A stretch of DNA of 60,000 bases. Source: Adiantum capillus-veneris (taxonomy: Eukaryota > Streptophyta > Polypodiopsida > Polypodiales > Pteridaceae). The DNA is taken from assembly GCA_014529385.2 (NCBI GenBank), contig CM043945.1, positions 156,310,741 to 156,370,740 of the forward strand. The letters are read 5' to 3'. Shown here piece after piece: positions 32,869 through 43,449 of the stretch. Within the stretch, counting starts at the first letter, position 1; every line of letters begins with the position of its first letter. A program made the position numbers and the translations under genes. The notes under the pieces are model-generated. The model saw nothing but the letters and a program-made list of their open reading frames with translations, made no database searches and was not told the origin of the DNA.

Positions 32869-34004
32869 TGTCATGAGTTTTTTGGAGCAAGGGATTGCGC
32901 ATATGTACGTACCCATGCATGGTGCATCAAATAAAGTATTGCCCATTTTCCAGAGCCAAGTGGTTACGTGGGACCCACATGTATACAGGTAGGACACCAT
33001 GTACATAGTGCATCTATTTTCATCGTTACTAGTACCATTGTGTTTTTCTACAATAAGGAGGAGTTGGTAGCGTGTTAAACTTCTCGAGGAAGCTATCCGC
33101 GGGCCGATGACGTGAGGTCAGCAGGTGCGTCAGATGGCATCTAGTGGCGTCAGGAGGGCGAACGAGGTCAATATTTGCACGCGGATGAGGACGGACACAA
33201 CGTGGGTGTTTGCTTGTGAGAATTATGCAGAAAGGTCATCATGAGGACCTTTTTTTGGGGCCACTTCACGTGGTGGCGAGATGCATTATTGGAAAAAAGC
33301 TGAGTGCCAGGTGTGCGAATGATGCAAAAAGGTGACAACTATGCACTGCGAGGTCAGTTTTTGGCCTGTTCGGGGTCCGTTTGAGGTCATCTAAAAGGCC
33401 AAGGGTGCCCAACAAAAAAATCTAAGTGTGGGAACTGAAAAAATAGAGAGAAGACCAGAAAAAACGTGGAGAAGAGACGAGGAACAGCCGCAGGTGTGTT
33501 TTTGCTCATTTTGGAGCCTGTTTTGGTCGTAAATTGCTCATCCGAGGTTGGATTTGAGCACTTTGACATTGTAGACTGGGGTTTTGGGCCGTTCCGGACG
33601 CGATGGCGCTGTCCATTTTGCCAAATTCCTCACTCTTTTCCTGCTGTTTTTCTGTGTAAGTTTCTCCTATGAGCGAAGTTTCTGCTCTAGTTTGTGATTG
33701 TATCTGGCTTATTTTACCCATGTTGTGTGAGCTATTTGCCCCATTGGTGTTGGCCCAAGCTCAATTGTATCTAAACATCAGAAATTCTCCTCTTTTGAGC
33801 TGAGTTTTTTGGGTGTGTGTGTGTGTGTCTGTGTGGAGTGGGCAAGTGGATAGTCTCTCTCCTCTCACTCCAGAGGTGTGTTCCCTGTCTCGGCCAGGTG
33901 TGTTGTCTAAGCCGAGTGGTGCCCCATAGTGTGTGTGTGTATCTTCCCAAGAGTGTGTGTCGGGTCGTTATAGAGGCGCTGTGTGTGTTTTCATCCCGCT
34001 CACA
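32869..34004 (+). repeat. 5' LTR of young Tat element
   Basis: Starts TGTCATGAG and ends CCCGCTCACA. It contains a short (GT)n near 33814. It is nearly identical to 40462-41599. Confidence 0.95.
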
Positions 34005-34008
34005 TTCT

Positions 34009-34030
34009 TTTGGTGCCCCCACTGAGGATC
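34009..34030 (+). other. Primer binding site of young Tat element
   Basis: TTTGGTGCCCCCACTGAGGA begins 4 bp after the LTR. It matches the family M site (42164-42185, minus) at about 17 of 22 positions and belongs to the Athila/Tat type of primer site. Confidence 0.65.
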
Positions 34031-35090
34031 TTCTTCGAGTACCTTCTGCTTCGAGCTTCGAGCTTCGAGCTTCGAGCTTCGAGCTTCGGGATTACAGGTT
34101 GCAGATTACAAGTTACAGGTTACAGGTACAGGGACAGGTACAGGTACAGGTACAGGTGATTCACACAGGTACAGGTAGCTGGAGTACAGTGATATACTAG
34201 ATGTGATGTCACTTACAGTTGTTGTGGGTATGCATCACTTGGCGCCTATTTGAGCGCATTGTCTGCTGGATTGTACGTTACTTGTGGAAACTGCCGTTGT
34301 ACGCCTTTGTGGAGCCATATATGGTTTTATTTGGCAGTCCCAGCCATTTTTGAGACTTGGTCTGGAAGATAGTCATTTCTGAGACTTGACTATACGCGAT
34401 TTGCATTAGCTTTCGTGTGAGGGTCGATAGCGTGAGGTTTTTATTGAGCTGGGGGATTCTCAAATGTAGAGATCCTTTCGGTGATACAGGTAGCTGGAGC
34501 ACCCTTTTTGTGACCTCGCCATAGGCTATGTACTAGTGAGTCCTACTTGATGCTCGGGTTCTATTGTTGACAGTTTATGCATACATAGACAGTCTATATT
34601 TTGGGTTCCTACTGCTCTACTTCTGGGGAAACTCTGTCGAAATTTTCCCAAGTTATGATGGCTGGTTTTTTGGTATTTTGAGCCATTTATGCTGTTATGC
34701 TGCTGAAATTTTGGCAAAATCAGAGGTTAAGTCAGGCGTGCCTTCTTGGGAGCTTCATGGTTGGCTTTAATGGATGATCAAAATGGCCCTTAGTTCACTC
34801 CTTTTCATTTAACTCAAAGAATTCAAATTAATGTTCATGTGTCCAGGAAGATCTTTTTCCAGCAGCGCATAGTCTTTATGTTCAGGCCAAGAAGATTGAG
34901 AGAGATCCTGGAATGTCCTTTGCCTGTTGTCATTCCGATGATTAACTATGAAAACTCATTTGATGTGCATGTGTTTGTCCTTATCTAAAGTTGAGCTCCA
35001 TTGAAGTTTCTGGGGACTGGGTAGTGAAAAGTTTTGGGTTCTTGCACGTGTGTTCGAAGGGGTTCTCAAAGCATCATAATTTTGGTAGCG
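34031..35090 (+). other. Leader of young Tat element with short tandem arrays
   Basis: Non-coding. About five and a half copies of the heptamer GCTTCGA lie at 34049-34087, then a TACAGG array (34093-34175, units of 6-8 bp) with ACAGGTACAGGTACAGG. No gene is seen up to the gag ATG at 35091. Confidence 0.7.
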
Positions 35091-37268
35091 ATGGCTTTCT
35101 CTTATCCGGAGTTTCATGGAAGAAGTGATGAAGATGTGGAAGAATTTTTGGAAAAGATGGAGGTTGCCTGCATTAGCAACCAGATTCATGACCCTACGCA
35201 AATGTTACGCCTTCTCCAAATTTGTTTGAAGAGTGATGCACGAGTTTGGTCCAAGGCATTTGAAGAGGAGTTGCGTGCAACAGATCCACTTATAAGATTG
35301 AGTTGGGACAATCTAAGGCATGCATTGGAAGTGGAGTTTGTGAATATAGAAGATCTTGACAAGGTGTGGCAAGAAGTACAGGCTTTGGTGCAAAAGGAAG
35401 GTGAGCCAGTAGATGCGTACATACGTAAGTTTTCATTGGCATGGGAGCGAATGTGCAATGCTTTAGCACCACAGGTACCCCCGCCTGACATGATGAAGAA
35501 GGACAGGTTCTTAGCTGGTCTTTGGGAGAATATACGTTGGAGAGTGGAGCTAAAGAAGCCTAGGACATATGAAGATGCACTAGAGGTAGCAAGGAACAAA
35601 GAGTGGAAGCTGAGGAAAATGAGCCAGTTAGGGGTGGAGTCTTTGCCCATGAGGTCTGAATTTCAGCCTATAGAGTCTTTACAAGGGCGCATGTCAGGGG
35701 TTCATCATGAACCAGTAGTTCCTGTTACTACTCAGGTTATGCTAGCAGTGGTCACTACAGCAGTGCAAGATGATGGGCTAAGGCAAGACATGAGGCAAAT
35801 GGTAGATTTGATGAAGAATCTCAACCTAAACATGCTAGGTCAACTGGGAAATAATCGAGGTCGAGGGAGGTTTGCAAATCAGCCAGGAGGTGAAGAAAGG
35901 CCTAGGAATGGTGTTGGACAAAGCAATGGTAGGTTTTGGAGGCAGACGCCCACATGTTATAATTGTGGAGAGTTGGGTCACATCAGCCCGCAATGTGATA
36001 AGCCACCAAGGATGGGGGGAGACATGTATCCATTGCCAAGACAGGTGCTAACTAGGTCAAATGATTATGGCATCGAAATTAAGGGAGATGAAGGAACCAG
36101 TGGACTGACCCAGGAGGAAAAGGGAAAGAAAAAAGTGCTAAGTGTAGTCACCTTGGAGAAGGCATCAAAGCTAGAGGATACATTAGTGATGCCTATTGGG
36201 AAGAGGACCACAGAGGAAAAGGAAGGAAGAAGTGCCCCAGGTCCTAGTAAGAAGAAAGGAAAGAGCCATGAAGGCGAGGATGTCAAGGCCAAGAGGAAAA
36301 GGAGAGCTCGTCGAAAGTTTCATGTTTCAGATTTTCCGCTAGGGGATGGGCAATTAAGCTATGACTTGAGGGAGGATCTGATGAGCAGGAAGGCAGATGT
36401 TACTTTTGGGCAGATTATAGAGATGGTGCCTAAGCTAAAGCGACAGTGGAAGAGGATGGTTAACCCAATGGAGAAAGAGCCAGAGAGAGGTTCAGTGAAG
36501 GTGTTGGCAATGGACGAGCTACCAGACATTTGTCCAATAGTAGATGTGTGGCATAAAAGGAAAAATTTGGGACAAGGTTATGTGGATGGCGGAGCCCAAA
36601 TATGTGTCATAACACACTCATGCGTTGAGAAGATGGGTCTCACAGTGGCTGGGGTGTCAGGTTTCCGGATCAGATTGGCAAACCATCAGAAAGTAAAATG
36701 TTTGGGTGTTGTAAAGAGCTTAGAAGTGGAGGCATATGATGCAAGGGCAGTGGTTGATTTTCATGTGATGCCAGCAGGGTTGGGAGCATATCCTATTATA
36801 TTGGGCAGACCATGGTTACGTGTAGTGGGAGCTGTTCAAGATTGGCGACATGGTACGATTAGCCTCTATGGAAAGACAGGTACCAAGAAGCTTTATAATA
36901 TGGACACAAGGAAACGATTAGAGGAGCTTTATGAAGATGAGGATGAGTCTAGTGATGAAGACTCTTCCACGGTGACAGATGAGGACAGTGATAGCACTAC
37001 CAGCAGTGATGAGGATGCTGATGTTGCATTTCTTTTGATGGATAAAGAAATCCAGGAGTGTGGTTTAGTCGCATTTGCGAAGGAAGTTGAAGATGAAAGT
37101 GAAGGGCCTTATGAAGTGATTGAAGGGCTCATGCAAACCAAAGTCGAGTTGTCAAAGAAGCAGGAATTAATGACGCAAATGATTAGTGGAGACCTCTCAG
37201 CTATGGAGAAGGATATATTTTTGTATATGCTGGCTAGTTTTCCTGATTTGTTCATTACTTCATATTAA
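35091..37268 (+). CDS. Tat element gag and protease
   Basis: The first in-frame ATG of a 725-codon reading. Capsid domain at residues about 1-180 (FHGRSDEDVEEFLEKME, FLAGLWENIRWRVE). A CCHC zinc knuckle CYNCGELGHISPQC lies at about residue 290. A Lys/Arg-rich linker with nuclear-signal-like KKKGK and KRKRRARRK follows. The retropepsin-like domain at residues about 495-590 has YVDGGAQICVI (DGGA instead of DSGA/DTGA) and ILGRPWLR. A strongly acidic Asp/Glu/Ser segment follows (36926-37015). The frame ends in TAA (37266-37268), in frame with RT. Gag assembles the particle and protease cleaves the polyprotein. Confidence 0.9.
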   Translation: MAFSYPEFHGRSDEDVEEFLEKMEVACISNQIHDPTQMLRLLQICLKSDARVWSKAFEEELRATDPLIRLSWDNLRHALEVEFVNIEDLDKVWQEVQALVQKEGEPVDAYIRKFSLAWERMCNALAPQVPPPDMMKKDRFLAGLWENIRWRVELKKPRTYEDALEVARNKEWKLRKMSQLGVESLPMRSEFQPIESLQGRMSGVHHEPVVPVTTQVMLAVVTTAVQDDGLRQDMRQMVDLMKNLNLNMLGQLGNNRGRGRFANQPGGEERPRNGVGQSNGRFWRQTPTCYNCGELGHISPQCDKPPRMGGDMYPLPRQVLTRSNDYGIEIKGDEGTSGLTQEEKGKKKVLSVVTLEKASKLEDTLVMPIGKRTTEEKEGRSAPGPSKKKGKSHEGEDVKAKRKRRARRKFHVSDFPLGDGQLSYDLREDLMSRKADVTFGQIIEMVPKLKRQWKRMVNPMEKEPERGSVKVLAMDELPDICPIVDVWHKRKNLGQGYVDGGAQICVITHSCVEKMGLTVAGVSGFRIRLANHQKVKCLGVVKSLEVEAYDARAVVDFHVMPAGLGAYPIILGRPWLRVVGAVQDWRHGTISLYGKTGTKKLYNMDTRKRLEELYEDEDESSDEDSSTVTDEDSDSTTSSDEDADVAFLLMDKEIQECGLVAFAKEVEDESEGPYEVIEGLMQTKVELSKKQELMTQMISGDLSAMEKDIFLYMLASFPDLFITSY

Positions 37269-37295
37269 GAGATCAGAGGGTTCAAGGGTGAAGAG

Positions 37296-39170
37296 ATGCA
37301 TATAGAGCTGAAAGAAGGTGCTAAGCCAGTGCGGCAAAGGCTAAGAAGGATGGGTCAAGAGAAAATGGAAGCCTTGCGAGAAGAGGTGGACAAGTTGTTG
37401 AAGGCAGGGTTCATAGTCCCTGTGGAGACCACAGAATGGGTGAGTCCAGTAGTAGTCAGTCCAAAGAAGGATGGGAAGTGGAGAATTTGTGTAGATTTTA
37501 AACCCTTAAATGCAGCCACTAAGAAGAACCCATATCCTCTTCCATTCATCGATCAGATCTTGGATTCAGTGGCAGGTTATGAGAGGTACAGTGTGTGTGA
37601 TGGTTTTTCAGGCTATTTTCAATTGAAGATTGCTCTTAAAGACCGCACAAAGACAACTTTTATTACGCCATGGGGCTGCTATTGCTACATAGTATTTCCA
37701 TTTGGGTTGTCAAATGGACCTTCCTTCTATCAAGAGAGAGCAAATTGGGTGTTGGAACCATTCATTGGTAGTTGTGTTAAAGCTTTTATGGATGACTTCT
37801 GTGTTTATAGCAGTAGGGCTGAGCACCATGAGAAGCTGCAGATGGTATTGGCTAGATATGATGAATGTGGAGGACAACTAAATCCAAAGAAATGTCATCT
37901 AGCACAGCCAAGGGTGAAGTTATTGGGCCATATGGTGTCAGAAAATGGCATTGAGGCTGATCCAGACAAGGTTAAGTCTATTATTCTTCTTCCATCACCT
38001 ACGAGTACGAAGCAATTGGCAACCTTTATACACAAAGTGAAGTACATGGCAAGGTTTATTCCATTGTCTTCTCAGATTCTTTATCCATTACAACAAGTGG
38101 CAAAGCATGATCCATTGCAATGGGATGACAAGTGTGAAGAAATGTTTCAAGAGGTGTTAGGGGGTTTGTCAGCCATGCAGGCTCCTGATTGGGAGAAAGT
38201 TTTTTATGTAAATCCCTCAGTAGGGGATGATGCCATTGGAGCCATGCTATTGCAAAAGGGGAAGGGCAGCCATTATATGAGGCCAGTGTATTGTGCAAGC
38301 CGAGTGAAGTTGGTAGCGGAGAGAAAGTTATCGGAAGTAGAGCTAGTGATGGCCAGTGTAATATTTGCTTGTCGACGATTTCGTCATTACTTGCTACCAC
38401 GGCCTTTTGTTTTCTTGACGAGTTATGCCTTTTTGCCACAGTTAATTAATGGTACTAACATGTCAAATGTGGTGAAGAAATGGGTAATTGAGCTGCAAGA
38501 GTTTGAGTTCTCTTCTCTAGTGGAAGACAGTACAAGGGCTACCCTAGCTGATTTGTTGACCTACAAGGAGAATCCCCTTATTGTTAAGGAAGAGGTGGTG
38601 AGAAAGGTAGTTGAAGAAGTGCCACAGATCAGCAATGCACATGTGTTGTTCTTTGATGGTTCATACAGAAAGAGCCATGATGCAGCTTCAAGGGGTATAG
38701 CACTTTATGATCCAGAGGGGAAGCTAGTATGCAAGAGAGGGTTCAAATTGGATGCTCATAGTAACAATGAGGCTGAATATGCTACATTGGAAGCCGGATT
38801 ACACATTTGTTTGAAGCATGCGGTTCGAAGGTTGAGCATAAAAGGTGATGCCTTGTTAGTGGTGAAGCAAGTGCTGGGTGTGTGGAAGAGCAAGAACACC
38901 TCATTGAAGGAAATGTGCTTTAGAATTAAAGGCCTGTTAAAAAAGTTTGAAGCATGGAGCATCAGACACATTGAACGTGCTCTAAATGGAGAGGCACATG
39001 AAGCAGCTCAAGGCATGATTGGGGAACTATTCGTGTTGAGGACCAATTTACGTCTTTATCATGGCCGGGAAAGTTTGGCTCAAGAAGAGGAGTTTTTGCT
39101 AACAGGAATCATTCCAAAGGAGATTCAGAAGTCTAAAAAGTATGGCTTTGTGCGTAGAGCATACAGGTAA
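37296..39170 (+). CDS. Tat element RT, RNase H and archaeal-type RNase H
   Basis: In the same frame as gag, after the single TAA codon. RT begins around GFIVPVETTEWVSPVVVSPKK, has YSVCDGFSGYFQLKIA, and keeps the active site FMDD (about 37784-37795). The first RNase H (38190-38530) is the Ty3 type and looks worn. The second (38643-39015) has FFDGSY, NNEAEY, IKGDALLVV and NGEAHEAA, the archaeal-type RNase H with three acidic residues kept and the final Asp replaced by His. These enzymes copy element RNA to DNA. The frame ends in TAA (39168-39170), again in frame with what follows. Confidence 0.9.
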   Translation: MHIELKEGAKPVRQRLRRMGQEKMEALREEVDKLLKAGFIVPVETTEWVSPVVVSPKKDGKWRICVDFKPLNAATKKNPYPLPFIDQILDSVAGYERYSVCDGFSGYFQLKIALKDRTKTTFITPWGCYCYIVFPFGLSNGPSFYQERANWVLEPFIGSCVKAFMDDFCVYSSRAEHHEKLQMVLARYDECGGQLNPKKCHLAQPRVKLLGHMVSENGIEADPDKVKSIILLPSPTSTKQLATFIHKVKYMARFIPLSSQILYPLQQVAKHDPLQWDDKCEEMFQEVLGGLSAMQAPDWEKVFYVNPSVGDDAIGAMLLQKGKGSHYMRPVYCASRVKLVAERKLSEVELVMASVIFACRRFRHYLLPRPFVFLTSYAFLPQLINGTNMSNVVKKWVIELQEFEFSSLVEDSTRATLADLLTYKENPLIVKEEVVRKVVEEVPQISNAHVLFFDGSYRKSHDAASRGIALYDPEGKLVCKRGFKLDAHSNNEAEYATLEAGLHICLKHAVRRLSIKGDALLVVKQVLGVWKSKNTSLKEMCFRIKGLLKKFEAWSIRHIERALNGEAHEAAQGMIGELFVLRTNLRLYHGRESLAQEEEFLLTGIIPKEIQKSKKYGFVRRAYR

Positions 39171-40433
39171 AAATTGATTGGTGATGTCTTATACATGAAA
39201 GGGGCTGATCTCGTGTTGAGACGTGTACCTTGGCGGGAGGAGCTTTACAGAGTGTTGGAAGAGAATCATGAAGGCGCATGTGATGGCCATTTTGCTCTAA
39301 AGATCACCTTGCATAAGATTTTGCAAGAGGGATATGTATGGCCTAGTTTGCACAAGGATGTTCACCATTGGTGTAGGTCTTGAAATAGGTGTCAAGCATT
39401 TGGGAAGAGAGTGTTGAAGCCAGAGCTATGAAAAACCATTATGGCGTTTGATGTGTTTGAAAAGTGGGGGATTGATGCAATAGGCCCATTACCTATCACA
39501 AGTAGGGGCAAAAGCTATATCTTGACGGCAATGGACTATCTCTCTAGATGGGCAGAGGCTATAGCAGTAAAACATATCACTGCAAAGGATGTGGCAAAAT
39601 TTGTGTATGATGAAATATGTTGCAAGTTTGGGGTGCCATTAGAGCTACTTTCAGATAAGGGGCCAGGATTTAGAGCTAAACTGCTAGACTTCTTATGCAC
39701 AAAGATGAAGATTAGGCACCAGCATACCACTCCTTATTACCCACAGTGTAATGGATTAAATGAAAGATTCAATGGTGAGTTGGTACAAATTCTTTCTAAA
39801 GTGACAGAGCACCAAGGAAAGAATTGGGATTTGGAATTGCCTAGTGCATTATGGGCTTACCGTACTTCGGTGAAGACAGGTACAGGGTTTACTCCATTTC
39901 ATTTGGTGTATGGAAAGGAAGCACTATTGCCTGTGGAGGTAGAGTTGCCTGCGGTCAAAATGTTAGAGAAGTTGCTTGGGCCGCCTAGTGATGCATTCAA
40001 AGAGAGACTCTTGCAGTTACAAGAGGTCCAGTTGGATAGGATGAGCGCATTGGAGCATTATGGGCAGATGCAGGATAAGGCTTTGGCAAAGATAAATGAA
40101 CAGGTCAAAAGTAAGGGTATCAAGAAACATGACTTGGTTTTGCGCTACAATAGTAAGCTGGACAACACCTTCCAAAAGAAGTTTCAAATTAAGTGGGAAG
40201 GCCCTTTCAAGGTAGTGGAGTGTTTTCCAAATGGCACATATCAGCTGGCTAACCTGGATGGTGTTCTACGTAAGTCAAGGGTAAATGGATTGCATCTTAA
40301 ATTGTATCATGCTAGATTGATGATGGTGGAGCAAGATGAAATGTCTGTGGAGCAAGCAATGTTGGTGAAGGATGAGGAGACATGTGATGCGGCGAGTCTC
40401 ATATCGCTCTTTGCTGCTGCTGATCATGAATGA
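39171..40433 (+). pseudogene. Tat element integrase with two nonsense codons
   Basis: Continues the same frame. The zinc-finger region HHWCRS-stop-NRCQAFGK has TGA (39381-39383) where the first Cys of the C-x2-C pair should be. A second TGA lies at 39429-39431. From 39441 the core is open: Asp in KWGIDAIGPLP, Asp in LLSDKGPGF, Glu in GLNERFNGEL, then the GPF-type C-terminal module (IKWEGPFKV...FPNGTYQL). The frame ends at 40433, just before the 3' LTR. Integrase inserts the cDNA. All three catalytic residues are present. Confidence 0.88.
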
Positions 40434-40439
40434 TCTAGC

Positions 40440-40461
40440 AGGCTAGGGGATGGACAAATTA
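40440..40461 (+). other. Polypurine-like tract of young Tat element
   Basis: AGGCTAGGGGATGGACAAAT precedes the 3' LTR start at 40462. It is only moderately purine-rich. Confidence 0.5.
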
Positions 40462-41599
40462 TGTCAGGAGTTTTTTGGAGCAAGGGATTGCGCATATGTA
40501 CGTACCCATGCATGGTGCATCAAATAAAGTATTGCCCATTTTCCAGAGCCAGGTGGTTACGTGGGACCCACATGTGTACAGGTAGGATACCATGTACATA
40601 GTGCATCTATTTTCATCGTTACTAGTACCATTGTGTTTTTCTACAATAAGGAGGAGTTGGTAGCACGTAAAACTTCTCGAGGAAGATATCCGCGGGCCAA
40701 TGACGTGAGGTCAGCAGGTGCGTCAGATGGCATCTAGTGGCGTCAGGAGGGCGAATGAGGTCAATATTTGCACGCGGATGAGGACGGACACAACATGGGT
40801 GTTTGCTTGTGAGAATTATGCAGAAAGGTCATCATGAGGACCTTTTTCTGGGGCCACTTCACGTGGTGGCGAGATGCATTATTGGAAAAAAGTTGAGTGC
40901 CAGGTGTGCGAATGATGCAAAAAGGTGACAACTATGCACTGCGAGGTCAGTTTTTGGCCTGTTCGGGGTCCGTTTGAGGTCATCTAAAAGGCCAAGGGTG
41001 CCCAACAAAAAAATCTAAGTGTGGGAACTGAAAAAACAGAGAGAAGACCAGAAAAAACGTGGAGAAGAGAGGAGGAACAGCCGCAGGTGTGTTTTTGCTC
41101 ATTTTGGAGCCTGTTTTGGCCGTAAACTGCTCATCCGAGGTCGGATTTGAGCACTTTGACATTGTAGACTGGGGTTTTGGGCCGTTCCGGACGCGATGGC
41201 GCTGTCCATTTTGCCAAATTCCTCACTCTTTTCCTGCTGTTTTTCTGTGTAAGTTTCTCCTATGAGCGAAGTTTCTGCTCTAGTTTGTGATTGTATCTGG
41301 CTTATTTTACCCATGTTGTGTGAGCTATTTGCCCCATTGGTGTTGGCCCAAGCTCAATTGTATCTAAACATCAGAAATTCTCCTCTTTTGAGCTGAGTTT
41401 TTTGGGTGTGTGTGTGTGTGTGTCTGTGTGGAGTGGGCAAGTGGATAGTCTCTCTCCTCTCACTCCAGAGGTGTGTTCCCTGTCTCGGCCAGGTGTGTTG
41501 TCTAAGCCGAGTGGTGCCCCATAGTGTGTGTGTGTATCTTCCCAAGAGTGTGTGTCGGGTCATTATAGAGGCGCTGTGTGTGTTTTCATCCCGCTCACA
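40462..41599 (+). repeat. 3' LTR of young Tat element
   Basis: Starts TGTCAGGAG and ends CGCTCACA. About 20 substitutions and a 2-bp GT-run difference separate it from the 5' LTR. Confidence 0.95.
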
Positions 41600-42163
41600 A
41601 CGTAAATAATTTGAGTTTTGTCCAACTCTTGAAATTTTTACCTCGAAGTGTCTTTCAGCTTACCCACTGGTTCGGACAACTCTTAGGCTTACTCTCCAAT
41701 CGGATTGGGTGGATTCAAGTCTTTTCAAGCTATTTCTAGCCGTAGACCTGAAATTCTGCAACTTCCAATAACAACTCACACTTGATTATTTCAGAGAGAG
41801 CAATGTTTTGAAATACACCTCGGATCCTACTTACCCTACTCCTAGATTCTCATGCAATGGGGTTGTGGAAAGTGTCCACAACACTCGTTTTCTTGTGTTT
41901 CTTTTTATGTTTTTCATAGTCTTGATCTTAAGACTTGTCTCGTCTACCAATCATTCTCCAAATCCTAATCTAAATCTACAATCCTACAGTCCTTAAGGTA
42001 CTCATCAAGTACGATTACTTCCAAGCTACCTCTACACAGCAAAATACGACAATCTTAAGCTATGCAATTTCTAAAGGAAATTTTTGAACTCTAGGAAAAC
42101 CTAGAGGAAGTTAAAGGACAACTACACAAGACGCTCGTGTTTTTTCCTAGTTCAGGTCTCTTC
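41600..42163 (-). mobile_element. Family M leader, right part
   Basis: This continues the family M leader that the Tat element split. Reverse-complement similarity to 15421-15740 (for example CTTACCCTACT and AGTGTCCACAAC, 41827-41883) ties it to the family M copy at 14.6 kb. No coding region. Confidence 0.7.
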
Positions 42164-42185
42164 GATCCTCAGCAGCGGCGCTAAA
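42164..42185 (-). other. Primer binding site of family M
   Basis: Reads TTTAGCGCCGCTGCTGAGGA on the minus strand, directly after the LTR end CCACA (42186-42190). This is an Athila/Tat-type site. Confidence 0.75.
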
Positions 42186-43090
42186 TGTGGAACACATGTC
42201 TAACCTCACCATCCTATCTTATTGCAATATTAGCGAGAACCACGATTAATTTGTCAAACCATGGGACGAAGCTGACTCGACTAGTGCATAGAGGCTACAA
42301 GAGGTTTTCAATCTCTCGAAAAACAACTAACAACTCGCATCTAACTCAAGCTACACTCAAGTGATTGAAATCACCAAAAGCCAATCGCTCATCGGCAAGC
42401 AAATCACATCTGTTACAGCATCAAATGACATCCAAACGTAACGAAACTTCTAGGACAAGTTTATAAGACCTACGCACATGCCTATGGTCTCAAACCCCAC
42501 TTTAGGTCAAGTTCCAGAATCGCAATTATTAACAGTATTGGATTTTTAACCTGGTCGTTTTCAACCCAGAATGCATCTAAATGCTTAGCAATGATGTCCG
42601 AATACCCCGCCTATGCTTAGTTTTTGATTTAAAAGTGTAAATTCCTAGTTATTATGAATCAGCGATGCCAAAAAGCTACGAAATACTGTGAATCACCTAC
42701 GTCAATGCGTAGAGCTCTTACCTGCAATTGCAATGTAACAAACGCATTCGCAATGTGACAATCGGAGAGGGAGTAGGAAGCGTGAGAAGGAGAGAAGTGA
42801 GCTCTGTTAGCTCACGCTGTGTATTTCTTATCCAAAACCTTAAAAAACTTACAAAAATTGTCTTTTATACCTTAGCCAAGGTTTTTTGGTGGTCAAAACT
42901 AATAATCTGGAGTTCTACCAAAGCTAGGAATTGACTGGCTGATACAATCCAAAAGCTTGTAGCCCTGGCTCATTAATTACAAAGTTTATCCGAGAAAATA
43001 TGACTTACAATATTCTCGATTTATCAAAATAATAATTGTTTTACAAGGAGAACTCCGAAAAATGGTATTCGTGTTAGCTTGATGCTAACA
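42186..43090 (-). repeat. 5' LTR of family M, minus orientation
   Basis: On the minus strand it begins TGTTAGCATCAAGCTAACA at 43090 and ends TTCCACA at 42186. The first 19 bases form an inverted repeat (TGTTAGC/GCTAACA). It contains GGCTAAGGTATAAAAG (42862-42878), a TATA box. It is similar to 14640-15398. Confidence 0.75.
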
Positions 43091-43367
43091 CCTCCTTGAT
43101 TTAAAAGATCAACCTTGCTAATTTTTGGCTTTTTAAAAAAATATCTAGGAAAAATATCTGGGAGGCCTTAGTAAAAGTCTATGCTTAAATGATTACTGCA
43201 ACCGTCCAAATTTTCTTATCGATTTAATTTACATTGAATCTTCTTGAGGGACTAGCAGGTCAGTTTTTGTTCGAACTTAATTTTAAATTTTCTAGCCCTG
43301 GGTTTGCAATACCATTTTTAATTGCTTTTGAGATAGTGTTTTTACCTGTTTGTATGACCTATACTTT

Positions 43368-43400
43368 CTCCTAAAGTTTTACTTTCTCCTAAAGTTTTGG
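43368..43400 (+). repeat. 17-bp direct duplication
   Basis: TTTCTCCTAAAGTTTTAC is followed at once by TTTCTCCTAAAGTTTTGG. Confidence 0.85.
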
Positions 43401-43449
43401 GATCATTCCAGACAGTTAGAAAGGTGGAGACCTTACACTATGGAGAAAA

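Larger units (their letters stand above)
32869..41599 (+). mobile_element. Young Tat-lineage Ty3 retrotransposon, near complete
   Basis: An 8731-bp element with LTRs of 1136 and 1138 bp, primer site, ~1.07-kb leader, gag-protease, RT, two RNase H domains, integrase and polypurine-like end. All coding parts lie in one frame (35091-40433), interrupted only by four nonsense codons. The presence of an archaeal-type RNase H after the normal one is the known hallmark of the Tat lineage. About 20 substitutions separate the LTRs by eye, mostly transitions. It is inserted in the leader of the minus-strand family M element. Confidence 0.92.

Noticed and set aside
33387-34200. Short frames repeated at 33.4-34.2 and 41.0-41.6 kb, suggesting a duplicated gene
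   Set aside because: The duplication is the two LTRs of the Tat element; the frames have no domain.
35186-36292. Minus-strand frames opposite the Tat gag
   Set aside because: Antisense shadows of a clear plus-strand capsid and zinc-knuckle reading.
37266-39431. Stops in the Tat pol as sites of U-to-C RNA editing
   Set aside because: Stop removal by U-to-C editing is known in fern organelles, not for nuclear transcripts. Mutation is simpler.
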